A stretch of 60,181 nt of DNA, from contig NZ_FQVB01000028.1 of NCBI RefSeq assembly GCF_900129305.1, positions 1 to 60,181 of the forward strand. Direction: 5' to 3'. The position numbers were made by a program, and so were the translations under genes. Below are positions 1-9,655 of this stretch, piece by piece. Position 1 is the stretch's first letter; every line of letters starts with the position of its first letter. Below the pieces are notes generated by a model that worked only from the letters and a program-made list of their open reading frames with translations, searched no databases and was not told the DNA's origin. The DNA comes from Desulfacinum infernum DSM 9756 (GTDB taxonomy: Bacteria; Desulfobacterota; Syntrophobacteria; Syntrophobacterales; DSM-9756).

Positions 1-2
1 AC

Positions 3-200
3 TCCTCCAGGTGGACGTTTCCCCGTCTCGACTCATGGGTTCGTCGGCGGCTGCGCAGTATTCTGCGTAAGCGCAGCGGACGAAAGGGGATCAGCCGAGG
101 CCGCGATCATAACAGATGGCCGAATGTTTTCTTTGAGCGCCATGGGTTGTACAGCCTCGTGGCAGCCCATCGCGCAATGCTCCAGTCCTCAGCGGGGTAA
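3..200 (+). CDS. Group II intron reverse transcriptase/maturase, C-terminal fragment (cut by window edge)
   Basis: Reading from base 3 gives 65 residues with no start inside the window and a TAA stop at 198-200. The fragment contains LDSWVRRRLRSIL followed by DHNRWPNVFFERHGLYSL, the conserved end of bacterial group II intron-encoded proteins (maturase/DNA-binding tail, where RWPN-x-FF and GL-x-SL are typical). The intron RNA domains V and VI follow directly, which confirms the identity. The reverse transcriptase and any endonuclease domain lie upstream of base 1. The protein would splice and mobilise its own intron. Whether the full gene is intact cannot be judged here. Confidence 0.88.
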   Translation, partial: SSRWTFPRLDSWVRRRLRSILRKRSGRKGISRGRDHNRWPNVFFERHGLYSLVAAHRAMLQSSAG

Positions 201-290
201 AACCACCAACCGGAGAGCCGTATGCGGGAGATCCGCACGTACGGTTCGGAGGGGGGAGGGACTCGGCAACGAGTCCTTCCTACCCCTATC
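201..290 (+). ncRNA. Group II intron 3' end: domain V and domain VI
   Basis: Domain V is at 215-247: GAGCCGTATGCGG, a GAGA-type loop, then CCGCACGTACGGTTC, which folds into the characteristic two-part hairpin with the AGC-type catalytic stem base. Domain VI follows at about 250-288 as a GACTC/GAGTC hairpin (261-275) within a longer stem, and ends with CCTACCCCTATC, where the branch-point adenosine is expected. The intron/exon junction is therefore at about 289-290. The intron is on the same strand as the maturase. Flanking exon sequence from 291 does not look like a coding region. Confidence 0.9.
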
Positions 291-350
291 AATCGTTGGC
301 ATAAAAAGACCAACCGTCTTCCGGCTTACGGGCGCGTGGCCATGTGCGGC

Positions 351-379
351 TGTAGGGGCGGGCTTTACGCCCGCCCGCC
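351..379. repeat. REP-like palindrome, GC-rich variant
   Basis: TGTAGGGGCGGGC, a short TTTAC centre, then GCCCGCCC. It is the same family as the copy at 6596-6624 and related to the GTAGGGGCGAAT palindromes elsewhere in the window. The rest of 291-469 holds no gene that I can support. Confidence 0.7.
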
Positions 380-469
380 GGAATCTCGCGATCGGAAAGG
401 GTCGTCCAATCCAGGGATGAGCTTCACCGTTACGGCTCCGGCACGATGGGCGCCGTTCCGGATCGCGGC

Positions 470-2389
470 CTACGGATAGACGCGGAGGAGTGTCCCGCCT
501 TGGACCTGAAGGATGGGGTAGTCCCGTATCAGATGGCCGTCGGGAGCCACGCGGGTAGTGCCCAGGGGCCCCTGGGAGAGGGTGATGCCGAGAAGGGCGC
601 TTCGCAAAGCCAGCCGATCCAAGGTGCCTCCGCCAGCATCCAGGGCCTCACGGCGGGCCTGGAGGAGCAGCCGGGTCGCTTCGTAGCCCTGGGCTGCCAG
701 GTAGTCCGGATCCCTGCCGTAAACCCGCTTGTATTCTTCCACGAACGCCCCGGTGGCCGGATCCTGATAGACGGCGTCTTCCCTGTGAAAGGCGGAAGGA
801 AAGAGCGCGTTTTCCACATACACGCCTCCGATGGAAACCAGAGAGCTCTCCTCCCACAGGTTGGTTCCCAGGAGAGTGGCTCCCACCACGTTGTAGTAAG
901 GAAGCTGGGGGGCCAGAAGGGCCACCGTCTTGGCCGTGTCGGGGATGAAGACGGCCTCCACGGGAGAACTGTCCGCCGGGGCGCCCGCAGCCTTTTGGGC
1001 CTGGTCGAGAAACTTCTGGATCGGTTCCTTGAAATCGGTGCTCCCGGGTTCATAAGAGACCTGAGCCAGCAGCCGGCCGCCCCGGCGTTCCACCGCCTCG
1101 GCAAAGAGGCGACTCAAAGACCGTCCGTAGGAGTCGTCGGGATAGAGAACGCCGTAGCGGACGAGGCCCCGTACGTCCGTGCAATAGCTCACCAGGGCCT
1201 CGATCATGTCCCGGTGGTCCACGAAGGCGTGGAAGAGAAAGGGCGTGGCGTTGTCCACCGTTCGCTTTTCGGTGAAGCTCACCACCGGAATGGCCCAGCG
1301 ATTCATGAGCGGAGCGATGGCGCTGGCGCAGCGGGGGCTCACGGGGCCCAGGGCCCCCAGCACGGCGTGATCCGACGCCAAAGCCGAAAAGGCGGCGACG
1401 GTCTTATCCGGATCCGCCCCGCTGTCCAAGACCACCAGTCTCACGGGATCGTGGGGGAAGCTCCCATGCCACTGGTCCAGGGCCAGGGCGGCTCCGGTGA
1501 GAATGCGTTGTCCGAATTTGGCGTGGGGGCCGCTCAAAGGGACCAGGCATCCGAGGGTGCCCGGATCCGCCGGGATCTGCTCCGCCACGGTGCCGTGCAG
1601 GCGCTTTTCGATCTCCCGCGCCACCGGGTGTTCGGGGTTTCGGGCCAGCACGTCCAGGAGCGCCTCGCGCCGTGATTCCGGGGGCAGGAGGTCCGCTCGG
1701 CGATAGGCCAGAAACGGGCCGAGCCTGGGTTCCGAGACGGTCTGGAGAAGCCTTTCCGTGGTCTCGACGTCCAGATCGGATGTGACATGGAGAGCCAGGT
1801 CGTCCAGAAGTCCCAGGTCTTCCTGGGAAGGGGAGAGCCGGTAGCCCTGGGTCAGCCAGCGCAGGGCTCCGTCCGGATCCTTCAGGTCCCGGTGGAAGGA
1901 AGCCAGGGCCCGGCACAGGGCCAGACGGGCTTGAGGGTCTTGGGCCGTTTCGTCCCAGAGAGCGACGCCCTCCTCGATGATCTTGGGGTCCCGTTTCTGA
2001 ACCCACCGGGTTTCCAGCAGCACCACTCGGGCCCGCGCGGAATCCTTCCATTGCGGAAACTCCCGCAGTACCCGCTCCAGGACCTTTTCCGCCTTTTCCG
2101 GGTCGCCCGCCTGGAGCCACACGGCGGCTTCCCGGGTGAGCGCCCGGGGCGCCACGGCGTTGGTGGGGAAAAACTGGGCGATGCGCTCGTAGGCCAGAGC
2201 GGCTTCCTGCCACCGACCTTCCTTTTCCAGTTCCTGGGCTTCCCGGTAAAGGGCCTGGGCTTCCGGAGAAGGCTCACCGTGGAAGATTTCGGGCGGAATG
2301 AGCACCCTTGGTTGGCGCTGCAGCGAAGCACAGCCCCAGTGGACGCTCAGCAGAGCCAGAACGAGCAGAAGAGCGAAACGGCGCGCCAT
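470..2389 (-). CDS. Lipoprotein with N-terminal TPR-like helices and a periplasmic-binding (LppC/branched-chain amino acid receptor-like) domain
   Basis: 639 residues. The start has a basic, hydrophobic signal (RRFALLLVLALLSVHWGC) with a lipobox-like cysteine near residue 20, so the protein is probably anchored in the outer or inner membrane, facing the periplasm. Residues ~40-270 are helical repeats of TPR type; residues ~280-639 resemble type I periplasmic binding proteins (PLSGPHAKFGQRILTGAALA, LGPVSP, YGVLYPDDSYGRS). This layout matches LpoA/LppC-like activators of class A penicillin-binding proteins, and a class A PBP is encoded at 39.6 kb, but the match is by architecture only; a solute receptor is the alternative. 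A GGGAGGAG ribosome site supports the start. Confidence 0.8.
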   Translation of the reverse strand: MARRFALLLVLALLSVHWGCASLQRQPRVLIPPEIFHGEPSPEAQALYREAQELEKEGRWQEAALAYERIAQFFPTNAVAPRALTREAAVWLQAGDPEKAEKVLERVLREFPQWKDSARARVVLLETRWVQKRDPKIIEEGVALWDETAQDPQARLALCRALASFHRDLKDPDGALRWLTQGYRLSPSQEDLGLLDDLALHVTSDLDVETTERLLQTVSEPRLGPFLAYRRADLLPPESRREALLDVLARNPEHPVAREIEKRLHGTVAEQIPADPGTLGCLVPLSGPHAKFGQRILTGAALALDQWHGSFPHDPVRLVVLDSGADPDKTVAAFSALASDHAVLGALGPVSPRCASAIAPLMNRWAIPVVSFTEKRTVDNATPFLFHAFVDHRDMIEALVSYCTDVRGLVRYGVLYPDDSYGRSLSRLFAEAVERRGGRLLAQVSYEPGSTDFKEPIQKFLDQAQKAAGAPADSSPVEAVFIPDTAKTVALLAPQLPYYNVVGATLLGTNLWEESSLVSIGGVYVENALFPSAFHREDAVYQDPATGAFVEEYKRVYGRDPDYLAAQGYEATRLLLQARREALDAGGGTLDRLALRSALLGITLSQGPLGTTRVAPDGHLIRDYPILQVQGGTLLRVYP

Positions 2390-2470
2390 GCCCTTGTCTC
2401 CTCCCTTGGGGTTTCCATCGGTTGTCGGTCCGTCCTTCGGCGAGAGCGATCTGCGGGGGCACTATAGCAC

Positions 2471-2500
2471 AAAGGGGCACGTGGCATCACGTGCCCCTTT
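2471..2500 (-). terminator. Terminator after dnaK
   Basis: A perfect 13-bp stem, AAAGGGGCACGTG / CACGTGCCCCTTT, with a 4-base GCAT loop. It lies 36 bases past the dnaK stop, and runs of A and T flank it on both sides. It should end hrcA-grpE-dnaK transcription before the lipoprotein gene. Confidence 0.8.
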
Positions 2501-2535
2501 GCATCCTGGAGCGATCCGGATTTCTGAGCGAAGGG

Positions 2536-4452
<1,917 letters not shown>

Positions 4453-4524
4453 GAGAATGTGCCTCCTTATAGGGATATTGAAAGTCAGATAGAACCTGGT
4501 TCTTTGAGCAGAGTATTACCCCGT

Positions 4525-5166
4525 TCAATGGGCCGTATCTGTGCCGCCAGCCCTGGATTCTTCCGCGGTTGCTGCGTCGGGTCCCGCCGTGCGGGATCCT
4601 TTGGCCACCGCCACCATGGCCGGACGCAACAGCCGGTCATGCAGCATGTACCCCTTCTGGAACTCCTGAACCACCGAGTTGGCCGGATGTTCGTCTGTTT
4701 CCTGCTGCAGGATGGCTTCGTGATAGCAGGGATCGAAATCTTTTCCCTTGGATTCGAAGGGCTTGCAGCCGAAGCGCGCCAGCGTGTCCAGGAATTGTTT
4801 GTGGGTCATCTTGACCCCTTCCAGCAACTGATGGTTTTCGGCCTCCTGTTCGGCATGCTGGATGGCCCGTTCCAGATTGTCGATCACGGTCAAAAGCTCG
4901 CGCAGCAGGTTCTCGTTGGCGAAAGTGATGGCCTCGGTGCGTTCGCGTTCCAGCCGCTTGCGGGTGTTTTCCATCTCCGCCGCCTGCCGCAACAGTTTGT
5001 CCTTCAGCGCCGCGATTTCCGCTTCCTTTTCCGCCAGCAAGGCCTTCCATTCGTCCACGGTGGCCGTATCCGGATCGAAGGGCTTGGATGTCTGCCCTGG
5101 TTCCTGACCGTTTACGGCACCTCCGGATTCTTCCATCTGTTCATTGGGTTTCCGTTCATCACTCAT
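4525..5166 (-). CDS. grpE: Nucleotide exchange factor GrpE
   Basis: 213 residues. A low-complexity acidic N-terminus (about 45 residues) leads into a long coiled coil (AEKEAEIAALKDKLLRQAAE), then the core EVITFAN-like segment (EAITFANENLLRELLTVIDN) and the C-terminal beta domain ending with V-x-P-like strands (GYMLHDRLLRPAMVAVAKG), the most conserved GrpE signature. It dimerises and releases ADP from DnaK. It is encoded 72 bases upstream of dnaK and 152 bases downstream of hrcA in one transcription direction; a GGGGGGTGA ribosome site sits before the start. The C-terminal tail after residue ~190 is Ala/Gly-rich and not conserved. Confidence 0.96.
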   Translation of the reverse strand: MSDERKPNEQMEESGGAVNGQEPGQTSKPFDPDTATVDEWKALLAEKEAEIAALKDKLLRQAAEMENTRKRLERERTEAITFANENLLRELLTVIDNLERAIQHAEQEAENHQLLEGVKMTHKQFLDTLARFGCKPFESKGKDFDPCYHEAILQQETDEHPANSVVQEFQKGYMLHDRLLRPAMVAVAKGSRTAGPDAATAEESRAGGTDTAH

Positions 5167-5318
5167 GAAAAATCACCCCCCGGTTCCTAATGACAATGAG
5201 GCACATATAATCATTTCTGACGCTTGTGCCAGTCCTTTTCATGCAAAAACCCGGTTTTCGCTCGGGCGTTTCGGCACGCCGACTCGCCGAACCACCCGGT
5301 CACCGGGGTCGGAATATC

Positions 5319-6392
5319 TCAACTCGATTCGTGGGCGCCTTCTCCCGATGGGGCCTCGTCCGGATCCGCCAGGAGCTGACTGAGCAGGGACGCCGTGAAG
5401 GTCACGATGGGAATGATGCGGGAATAGTCCATGCGCATGGGGCCGATCACTCCCAGAACTCCCAGCACGGTTTCGCCGCGCCGGTAGGGCGACGAAATCA
5501 GACTGATTTCCTGAAGCTCGTTCACGTCGCTTTCCGTGCCGAGGACGATCTGCACTTGGCGCTCCGGGTCCAGCGCCTTGTCCAGGAGCCGGATGATGCG
5601 CGTCTTGTCTTCGAAAGCCTCCAGGATCCGCCGCATGCGCTCCACGTCGGCGAATTCCGGGTTGCGCAGAAGCTGGGTATGGCCTTCGATGTGCACGTCC
5701 GCGCTCTCCAGGGCTTCCTGGAACGCGCGCTTGCTCAGCTCCAGGGCCTGGGAAAAGAGCTGATCGAAAAGGACCTTCTCGTTTTCCATCTCCCTGAGGA
5801 TACGGTCCTTCACTTCCGCCAGCGGGACGTCCTCCAGGAGCTCGTTCAGATAGCGGGCGTACTTGTCCAGATCGTCCTGGGAAAGATCCTCTTCCCAGTC
5901 CAACAGGGTGTGCTGCACCAGGCCGGATTTGGAGATCAGGATCACCAGAATCTGGCGCGGCCTCAGGCGAACGAACTCAATGTGTTTGAAGCGCGTGGCG
6001 CTCAGCCTCGGCCAGAGCACCACCCCCGCCTGTTCGCAGAATCGGGACAGGACCTGGGACGTCCGCCGGAGCAGGTCGTCGATGTCGCCCTTCTTGGTTT
6101 CAAATGCCTTGCGGATGAGGGCCTGCTGCCGCTTTTCCAGCTGGCGGATCTTGAGGATGGAATCCAGGTAGAAGCGGAGCCCCTTGTCCGTGGGAATGCG
6201 GCCCGCCGAAGTATGCGGCTGCTGGAGGAAACCCATGTCCTCCAAGTCGGCCATGATGTTTCGGATCGTGGCCGAACTCACGTTGAGCCCATAGTGCTTG
6301 CTGACGGTCCTCGAACCCACGGGCTCCCCGCTCCGGATGTAGCCGGAGATGACCGCTTCCAGAACCCTCTGGTCCCTTTCGCTCAGTTCCAT
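5319..6392 (-). CDS. hrcA: Heat-inducible transcription repressor HrcA
   Basis: 357 residues, normal for HrcA. The N-terminal winged helix (LSERDQRVLEAVISGYI, then EPVGSRTVSKHYGLNVSSAT and IRNIMADLEDMGFL) binds CIRCE. The GAF-like and dimerisation parts follow, with typical phrases such as QPHTSAGRIPTDKG and LGVLGVIGPMRMDY near the end. It represses the hrcA-grpE-dnaK operon, with GroEL usually keeping it active. The operator lies 20 bases upstream of its own start, so the loop is autoregulatory. The ATG has a GGGGTGAGGA site before it. Confidence 0.97.
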   Translation of the reverse strand: MELSERDQRVLEAVISGYIRSGEPVGSRTVSKHYGLNVSSATIRNIMADLEDMGFLQQPHTSAGRIPTDKGLRFYLDSILKIRQLEKRQQALIRKAFETKKGDIDDLLRRTSQVLSRFCEQAGVVLWPRLSATRFKHIEFVRLRPRQILVILISKSGLVQHTLLDWEEDLSQDDLDKYARYLNELLEDVPLAEVKDRILREMENEKVLFDQLFSQALELSKRAFQEALESADVHIEGHTQLLRNPEFADVERMRRILEAFEDKTRIIRLLDKALDPERQVQIVLGTESDVNELQEISLISSPYRRGETVLGVLGVIGPMRMDYSRIIPIVTFTASLLSQLLADPDEAPSGEGAHESS

Positions 6393-6411
6393 GGCGTCCT
6401 CACCCCTGATG

Positions 6412-6438
6412 TTAGCACTCTGTTTGGCAGAGTGCTAA
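6412..6438 (-). promoter_or_regulatory. CIRCE operator (HrcA binding site)
   Basis: TTAGCACTC, a 9-base spacer, then GAGTGCTAA: a perfect match to the CIRCE consensus. It lies between the predicted -10 box and the hrcA start, where bound HrcA would block transcription. Confidence 0.97.
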
Positions 6439-6441
6439 GAG

Positions 6442-6470
6442 AACATAGTGCGCGCCCTTTTCTTTGTCAA
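6442..6470 (-). promoter_or_regulatory. Sigma-70-type promoter of hrcA-grpE-dnaK
   Basis: On the minus strand, TTGACA (6465-6470) and TATGTT (6442-6447) are separated by exactly 17 bases. CIRCE begins 3 bases downstream of the -10 box. No sigma-32-like site is evident. Confidence 0.85.
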
Positions 6471-6486
6471 GCTGAGTGGATGGCGT

Positions 6487-6573
6487 GGAGGAGGGATGGG
6501 TGACGGGTGATGAGTGATGGGTAAGGGATATGGGGTATGGGATAGGGAGTGGGGAGTTAGGGGGAGGGAGGGA
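6487..6573. repeat. Degenerate GTGA-type short repeat tract
   Basis: Runs of GGGTGACGGGTGATGAGTG and related G-rich units. The composition matches the GTGAGTC/GTGATGA tracts at 20945 and 24633. It has no coding potential that I can support. Confidence 0.55.
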
Positions 6574-6595
6574 TAAAAAGTTAGGGCGCGCGGGA

Positions 6596-6624
6596 TGTAG
6601 GGGCGGGGTTTATCCCCGCCCGCC
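6596..6624. repeat. REP-like palindrome, GC-rich variant
   Basis: TGTAGGGGCGGGG, TTTAT centre, CCCCGCCC; nearly identical to the copy at 351-379. Confidence 0.7.
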
Positions 6625-6640
6625 AAACGAGCGCCCTTTT

Positions 6641-6805
6641 TCGTAGCCGCGGGGCTTCAGCCCCGCGGGACAGGGCCATCGCAACTCGCTGAAATGACAT
6701 GAAACACCACCTGGTCCATCCAACATCCGGGGATTCCTCCGCAGCCCTGAAGGGCTGCGCTACGGGAAAAAACGGTCATCCTCGGCCTTTTCGGACACGC
6801 CTCTA
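6641..6805. mobile_element. MITE-like element copy A (REP-pair interior)
   Basis: Interior begins TCGTAGCCGCGGGGCTTCAG and ends with GCAGCCCTGAAGGGCTGC followed by GCTACG, two hairpins in inverted arrangement. The right end on the minus strand reads TAGAGGCGTGTCCGAAAA, which resembles the terminal repeats of copies B and E. Its first three bases are the TAG stop codon of the small gene at 6803-7021. A matching left terminal repeat is not visible, so this copy is truncated. Confidence 0.65.
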
Positions 6806-7021
6806 ACTTCGGATCATGTCGAAATCGTGGAAGAAGTGGATGAAGTCTTCCTGGAGCTTGAAGCAGCTCATCTTGACGCCCGCGTCGGACTGGTTGTGGA
6901 AGGTGAGGAGAAGGCGGTCGGGATGCTGGGGGTCCTTTTCGACGCGCCCGATGGCCTGCAGCTCCTTGATGATCTTCTTTTCGTCGCAGTCCGGCTTGAG
7001 CTGAATCCAAAGTCGCTTCAT
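6803..7021 (-). CDS. Small conserved-looking hypothetical protein
   Basis: 72 residues, no recognised family. It is soluble, begins MKRLWIQLKPDCDEKKIIKE and has a pattern of alternating strand and helix (LLLTFHN, FKLQEDFIHFFHDFD). An AAGGAG ribosome site precedes the ATG. It starts 36 bases after the stop of the MntR-type regulator gene on the same strand, so the two are probably co-transcribed and the product may act in metal homeostasis; that is inference from position only. Its TAG stop is the first triplet of a MITE-like element. Confidence 0.6.
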   Translation of the reverse strand: MKRLWIQLKPDCDEKKIIKELQAIGRVEKDPQHPDRLLLTFHNQSDAGVKMSCFKLQEDFIHFFHDFDMIRS

Positions 7022-7057
7022 GGCGTCTCCTTGTTTCAGCGGGTAAGGGCGGAAGGA

Positions 7058-7588
7058 CTACTCCCGATTCTCTGTCTCTGCCTGCCGGGCCAGCTTGTTG
7101 CGGCATCGGGCCACGCAGGCCTCACAGTCCGGAGCCTGTCCCGTCTCCCGGCAGAAGTCGGCGAAGGCCTGGAGCCAGTCTTCGCCGGCCCGCGGACAGT
7201 TCTTGATGAATTCCAAGAATTGCACGAGCCTTTCGAAGGCCGTGGGGCCGATGGCATGTTCGATGCGGCACGCGTTGGCTTCCGCCTGGTTGGGGTCCAG
7301 CAGAAGGGCCGTGGTGAAGAATTCCTTGAGCACCTCGTGGCGGCGGATGACCTCCTTGGCCGCTTTTCGCCCTTCGGGCGTCAGGGTGATGTAGCTGTAG
7401 GGGCTGTAGTTGATGAGTCCCCGGCCGGCCAGGGCCTTGAGCGCTCCGGTGACCGAGGCCCTCTGCACGCTCATCTGGTCGGCGATGTCTTTCGCCCGGG
7501 CCACCCGGTTGGTCTTTTCCAGGTGATAGATGACTTCCAGGTAATCTTCCAGGCTTGCGGAAAGCCCTTCCAGGATATCCGTCGGCAT
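7058..7588 (-). CDS. MntR/DtxR-family metal-dependent transcriptional regulator
   Basis: 176 residues. The N-terminal winged helix (LEDYLEVIYHLEKTNRVARAK, VQRASVTGALKALAGRGLI, TLTPEGRKAA) and the metal-binding/dimerisation helices (RRHEVLKEFF, ACRIEHAI) are those of MntR/DtxR. The SH3-like third domain of long DtxR proteins is absent, as in MntR. The C-terminus instead carries cysteines (NCPRAG, FC, DCEACVARC), which could form an additional metal site. It probably represses manganese or iron uptake genes when metal is plentiful. No transporter gene lies next to it. The AT-rich palindromic-looking stretch just upstream (7600-7625) could be its own operator, but I could not define it. Confidence 0.87.
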   Translation of the reverse strand: MPTDILEGLSASLEDYLEVIYHLEKTNRVARAKDIADQMSVQRASVTGALKALAGRGLINYSPYSYITLTPEGRKAAKEVIRRHEVLKEFFTTALLLDPNQAEANACRIEHAIGPTAFERLVQFLEFIKNCPRAGEDWLQAFADFCRETGQAPDCEACVARCRNKLARQAETENRE

Positions 7589-7660
7589 GGCGGTTCCTTA
7601 CTGTTTCGTTTTCGACAAAATAGCGTTCCCGATGGATCGGGTCAAGAAAAGCCGGTTGGG

Positions 7661-8083
7661 TCAGGGCTTTCCGCACATCCGGATCCACTGGGCCGCCGTG
7701 AGTCCCCAGGCGGCATTGTAGAAGAAGACGAAGAGCGGGGTGAGGGTCCCCAGGGAAAAGCCCATCATCCCCTTGTGGGCCAGGAAGGGGAACACGTAGA
7801 AGAGCTGAACGAGGGTGGGGCCCAGGCTGAAAAAGATGCCCCGCGTGAAAACGCTGATGAGCCAGCCTCCCCGCAGTACGGGAAGGAGAAAAACAAACCC
7901 CCACAATCCTCCCCAGACGATCCGCGGATATAGAAAATGCTTGCTCCACACGGGGGCGATGTGGACGCCCACCTGCTGGGGAATGCCTTGGTGGCCCAGA
8001 TACCAGACGAGCACCGAATTGACAAGCGCGCCGATACAACCCGCCGCAAAGACCACGCTCATTCTGTCGAAAAGGGACTGCAT
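7661..8083 (-). CDS. Hypothetical integral membrane protein
   Basis: 140 residues from the start chosen here. An open frame extends upstream to 8197, but only the ATG at 8083 has a good ribosome site (GGAGG, 8 bases before it), and the extra N-terminus is basic and low in conservation signs. Four hydrophobic segments are visible (VVFAAGCIGALVNSVLVWYL, IVWGGLWGFVFLLPVL, the stretch GIFFSLGPTLVQLFYVFPFL, LTPLFVFFYNAAWGLTAAQW). The family is not recognised. The internal Gly-rich helices suggest a small channel or a structural protein. Confidence 0.65.
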   Translation of the reverse strand: MQSLFDRMSVVFAAGCIGALVNSVLVWYLGHQGIPQQVGVHIAPVWSKHFLYPRIVWGGLWGFVFLLPVLRGGWLISVFTRGIFFSLGPTLVQLFYVFPFLAHKGMMGFSLGTLTPLFVFFYNAAWGLTAAQWIRMCGKP

Positions 8084-8238
8084 CCTTCGCCTCCTTCCTT
8101 TGAACCAGAGCAAGCACCCGCGCCGTTTCGGTTCGGCGGGATCGTGCGGCCGATGCGAAAAGAAATCCTCGAAAGGTTGATAACACATGCGCCGCATTCT
8201 ATAAAGAAGCCCATTACCAACCTTGAAAGGAGTATTGT

Positions 8239-8481
8239 ATGAAGATCGTTTGTTCAGATTGCCGCTACGTGGGCAACGCCGTGGAATTGAAAAAGGGGTC
8301 GAGAAGGAAGGAAATCGCCCTGTGGTGCTGTCTGTTCTTGCCGGGGCTCTTTTACACCCTGTGGCGCCAGTCCACCGACGGCAAATACATGGGATGCCCC
8401 CAGTGTTCCGGGACCCGGTTTCGAACCCTCAAGAGGCGGGAATGGAAGGAGTTCGAGCGAACGGGCGCGTTGCCTTCCTGA
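8239..8481 (+). CDS. Small zinc-ribbon protein with a hydrophobic segment
   Basis: 80 residues with two cysteine knuckles, CSDC near the start and CPQC near residue 54, and between them a hydrophobic stretch (IALWCCLFLPGLFYTLW) that could be a single membrane helix or hairpin. This order (half ribbon, membrane, half ribbon) is known in small uncharacterised zinc-ribbon proteins. An AAAGGAG site precedes the ATG. The cysteine desulfurase gene starts 12 bases after its stop, so the two are probably co-transcribed. Function unknown. Confidence 0.7.
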   Translation: MKIVCSDCRYVGNAVELKKGSRRKEIALWCCLFLPGLFYTLWRQSTDGKYMGCPQCSGTRFRTLKRREWKEFERTGALPS

Positions 8482-8493
8482 CGAGGAGTTCCC

Positions 8494-9642
8494 ATGGAGC
8501 TCAAGGATCCCATCTACCTGGACTACAACGCCACCACCCCCATCGATCCTCGGGTGGCGGAAGCCATGAGGCCGTGTCTGGATGAGATCTTCGGCAATCC
8601 GTCCAGCTCCCATGCCTACGGGCGGAGGGCCAGGCAAGCGGTGGAGAAGGCCCGGGAGCAGGTGGCGGCGCTGCTGGACTGCGATCCCGGCGAGGTCGTT
8701 TTCACGAGCGGCGGGACGGAATCCAACAACATGGCCCTGCTGGGCGTGGCGCGGGCGCTGGCATCCAAGGGACGTCACATCGTCACGAGCCGCATCGAAC
8801 ATCCCGCCGTCCTGGAGCCCTGCCTGGCGCTGCTGGAAGAGGGATTCGATGTGACGTTCGTCCCCGTGGACGGGCATGGACAAGTGGATCCCGACCACAT
8901 CCTGCGCGCCCTTCGCCCGGATACGATCCTCGTGAGCCTCATGCACTCCAACAACGAGGTGGGAACCCTCCAGCCCATAGGCCAGCTGGCCGGCCCCCTG
9001 CGTTCCCGCGGGGTCATCTTCCATACGGATGCGGCGCAAAGTGTGGGAAAGGTTCCCACGCGGGTTTCCGAGCTGGGGGTGGATCTGCTCACCGTGGCGG
9101 GTCACAAGCTCTATGCCCCCAAGGGGATAGGGGCGCTCTACGTGCGGACCGGAACCCCCTTGGCCCGGGTGCTCTACGGCGCGGGCCAGGAAGGTGGCCG
9201 TCGGCCGGGAACGGAGAATGTCTTGGAGATCGTGGGCCTGGGCGCCGCCGCCCGGTGCGCGTCAGACGATCTTCCCCGGGAGATGGAGCGCGTCCGGTCG
9301 CTTCGGGATCGACTGGAACGCCGCTTGTTGGAAGCCGTGCCTGAAGCGCGGGTGAACGGGCATCCCCGGGAACGCCTTCCCAACACGCTCAGCATCTCCT
9401 TCCCCGGACTGGCTTCGGATGCGCTTCTCGCCGCTCTCCCCCAGGTGGCGGCCTCGGCCGGGGCCGCGTGCCACTCCGATACCGTCAAGATCTCCCACGT
9501 GTTGGAGGCCATGGGTTTGGATCCGGAGGTGGCCAAAGGGACCCTGCGCCTCAGCTTGGGGCGCTTTACCGACCAGGACGATGTGGACCGGGCGGCCGAA
9601 GGGATCGTCCGCGCCGTGCGAGATCTCAAGAACAAAAAGTGA
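8494..9642 (+). CDS. Cysteine desulfurase, NifS/IscS family
   Basis: 382 residues, a class V PLP aminotransferase. Expected residues are present: EHPAVLEP (cofactor-stacking His region), HTDAAQSVGK, the Schiff-base lysine in VAGHK at residue 205, and the catalytic cysteine at residue 326 in SAGAACHSDTVKISHVLEAMG. The C-terminal arginine motif RLSLGRFT is intact. It takes sulfur from L-cysteine as an enzyme persulfide for Fe-S clusters, thio-tRNA or other uses. It is the only cysteine desulfurase in this window with a complete active site, which matters because the isc-locus homologue at 45.3 kb lacks the lysine. The loop around the cysteine (AACHSD) is short, unlike the IscS long loop, so its sulfur partner may differ. 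Confidence 0.93.
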   Translation: MELKDPIYLDYNATTPIDPRVAEAMRPCLDEIFGNPSSSHAYGRRARQAVEKAREQVAALLDCDPGEVVFTSGGTESNNMALLGVARALASKGRHIVTSRIEHPAVLEPCLALLEEGFDVTFVPVDGHGQVDPDHILRALRPDTILVSLMHSNNEVGTLQPIGQLAGPLRSRGVIFHTDAAQSVGKVPTRVSELGVDLLTVAGHKLYAPKGIGALYVRTGTPLARVLYGAGQEGGRRPGTENVLEIVGLGAAARCASDDLPREMERVRSLRDRLERRLLEAVPEARVNGHPRERLPNTLSISFPGLASDALLAALPQVAASAGAACHSDTVKISHVLEAMGLDPEVAKGTLRLSLGRFTDQDDVDRAAEGIVRAVRDLKNKK

Positions 9643-9655
9643 GGAAACCCCGTCC

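Noticed and set aside
446-1675. 409-codon plus-strand frame opposite the first lipoprotein gene
   Set aside because: Antisense shadow of the lipoprotein gene with no motifs.
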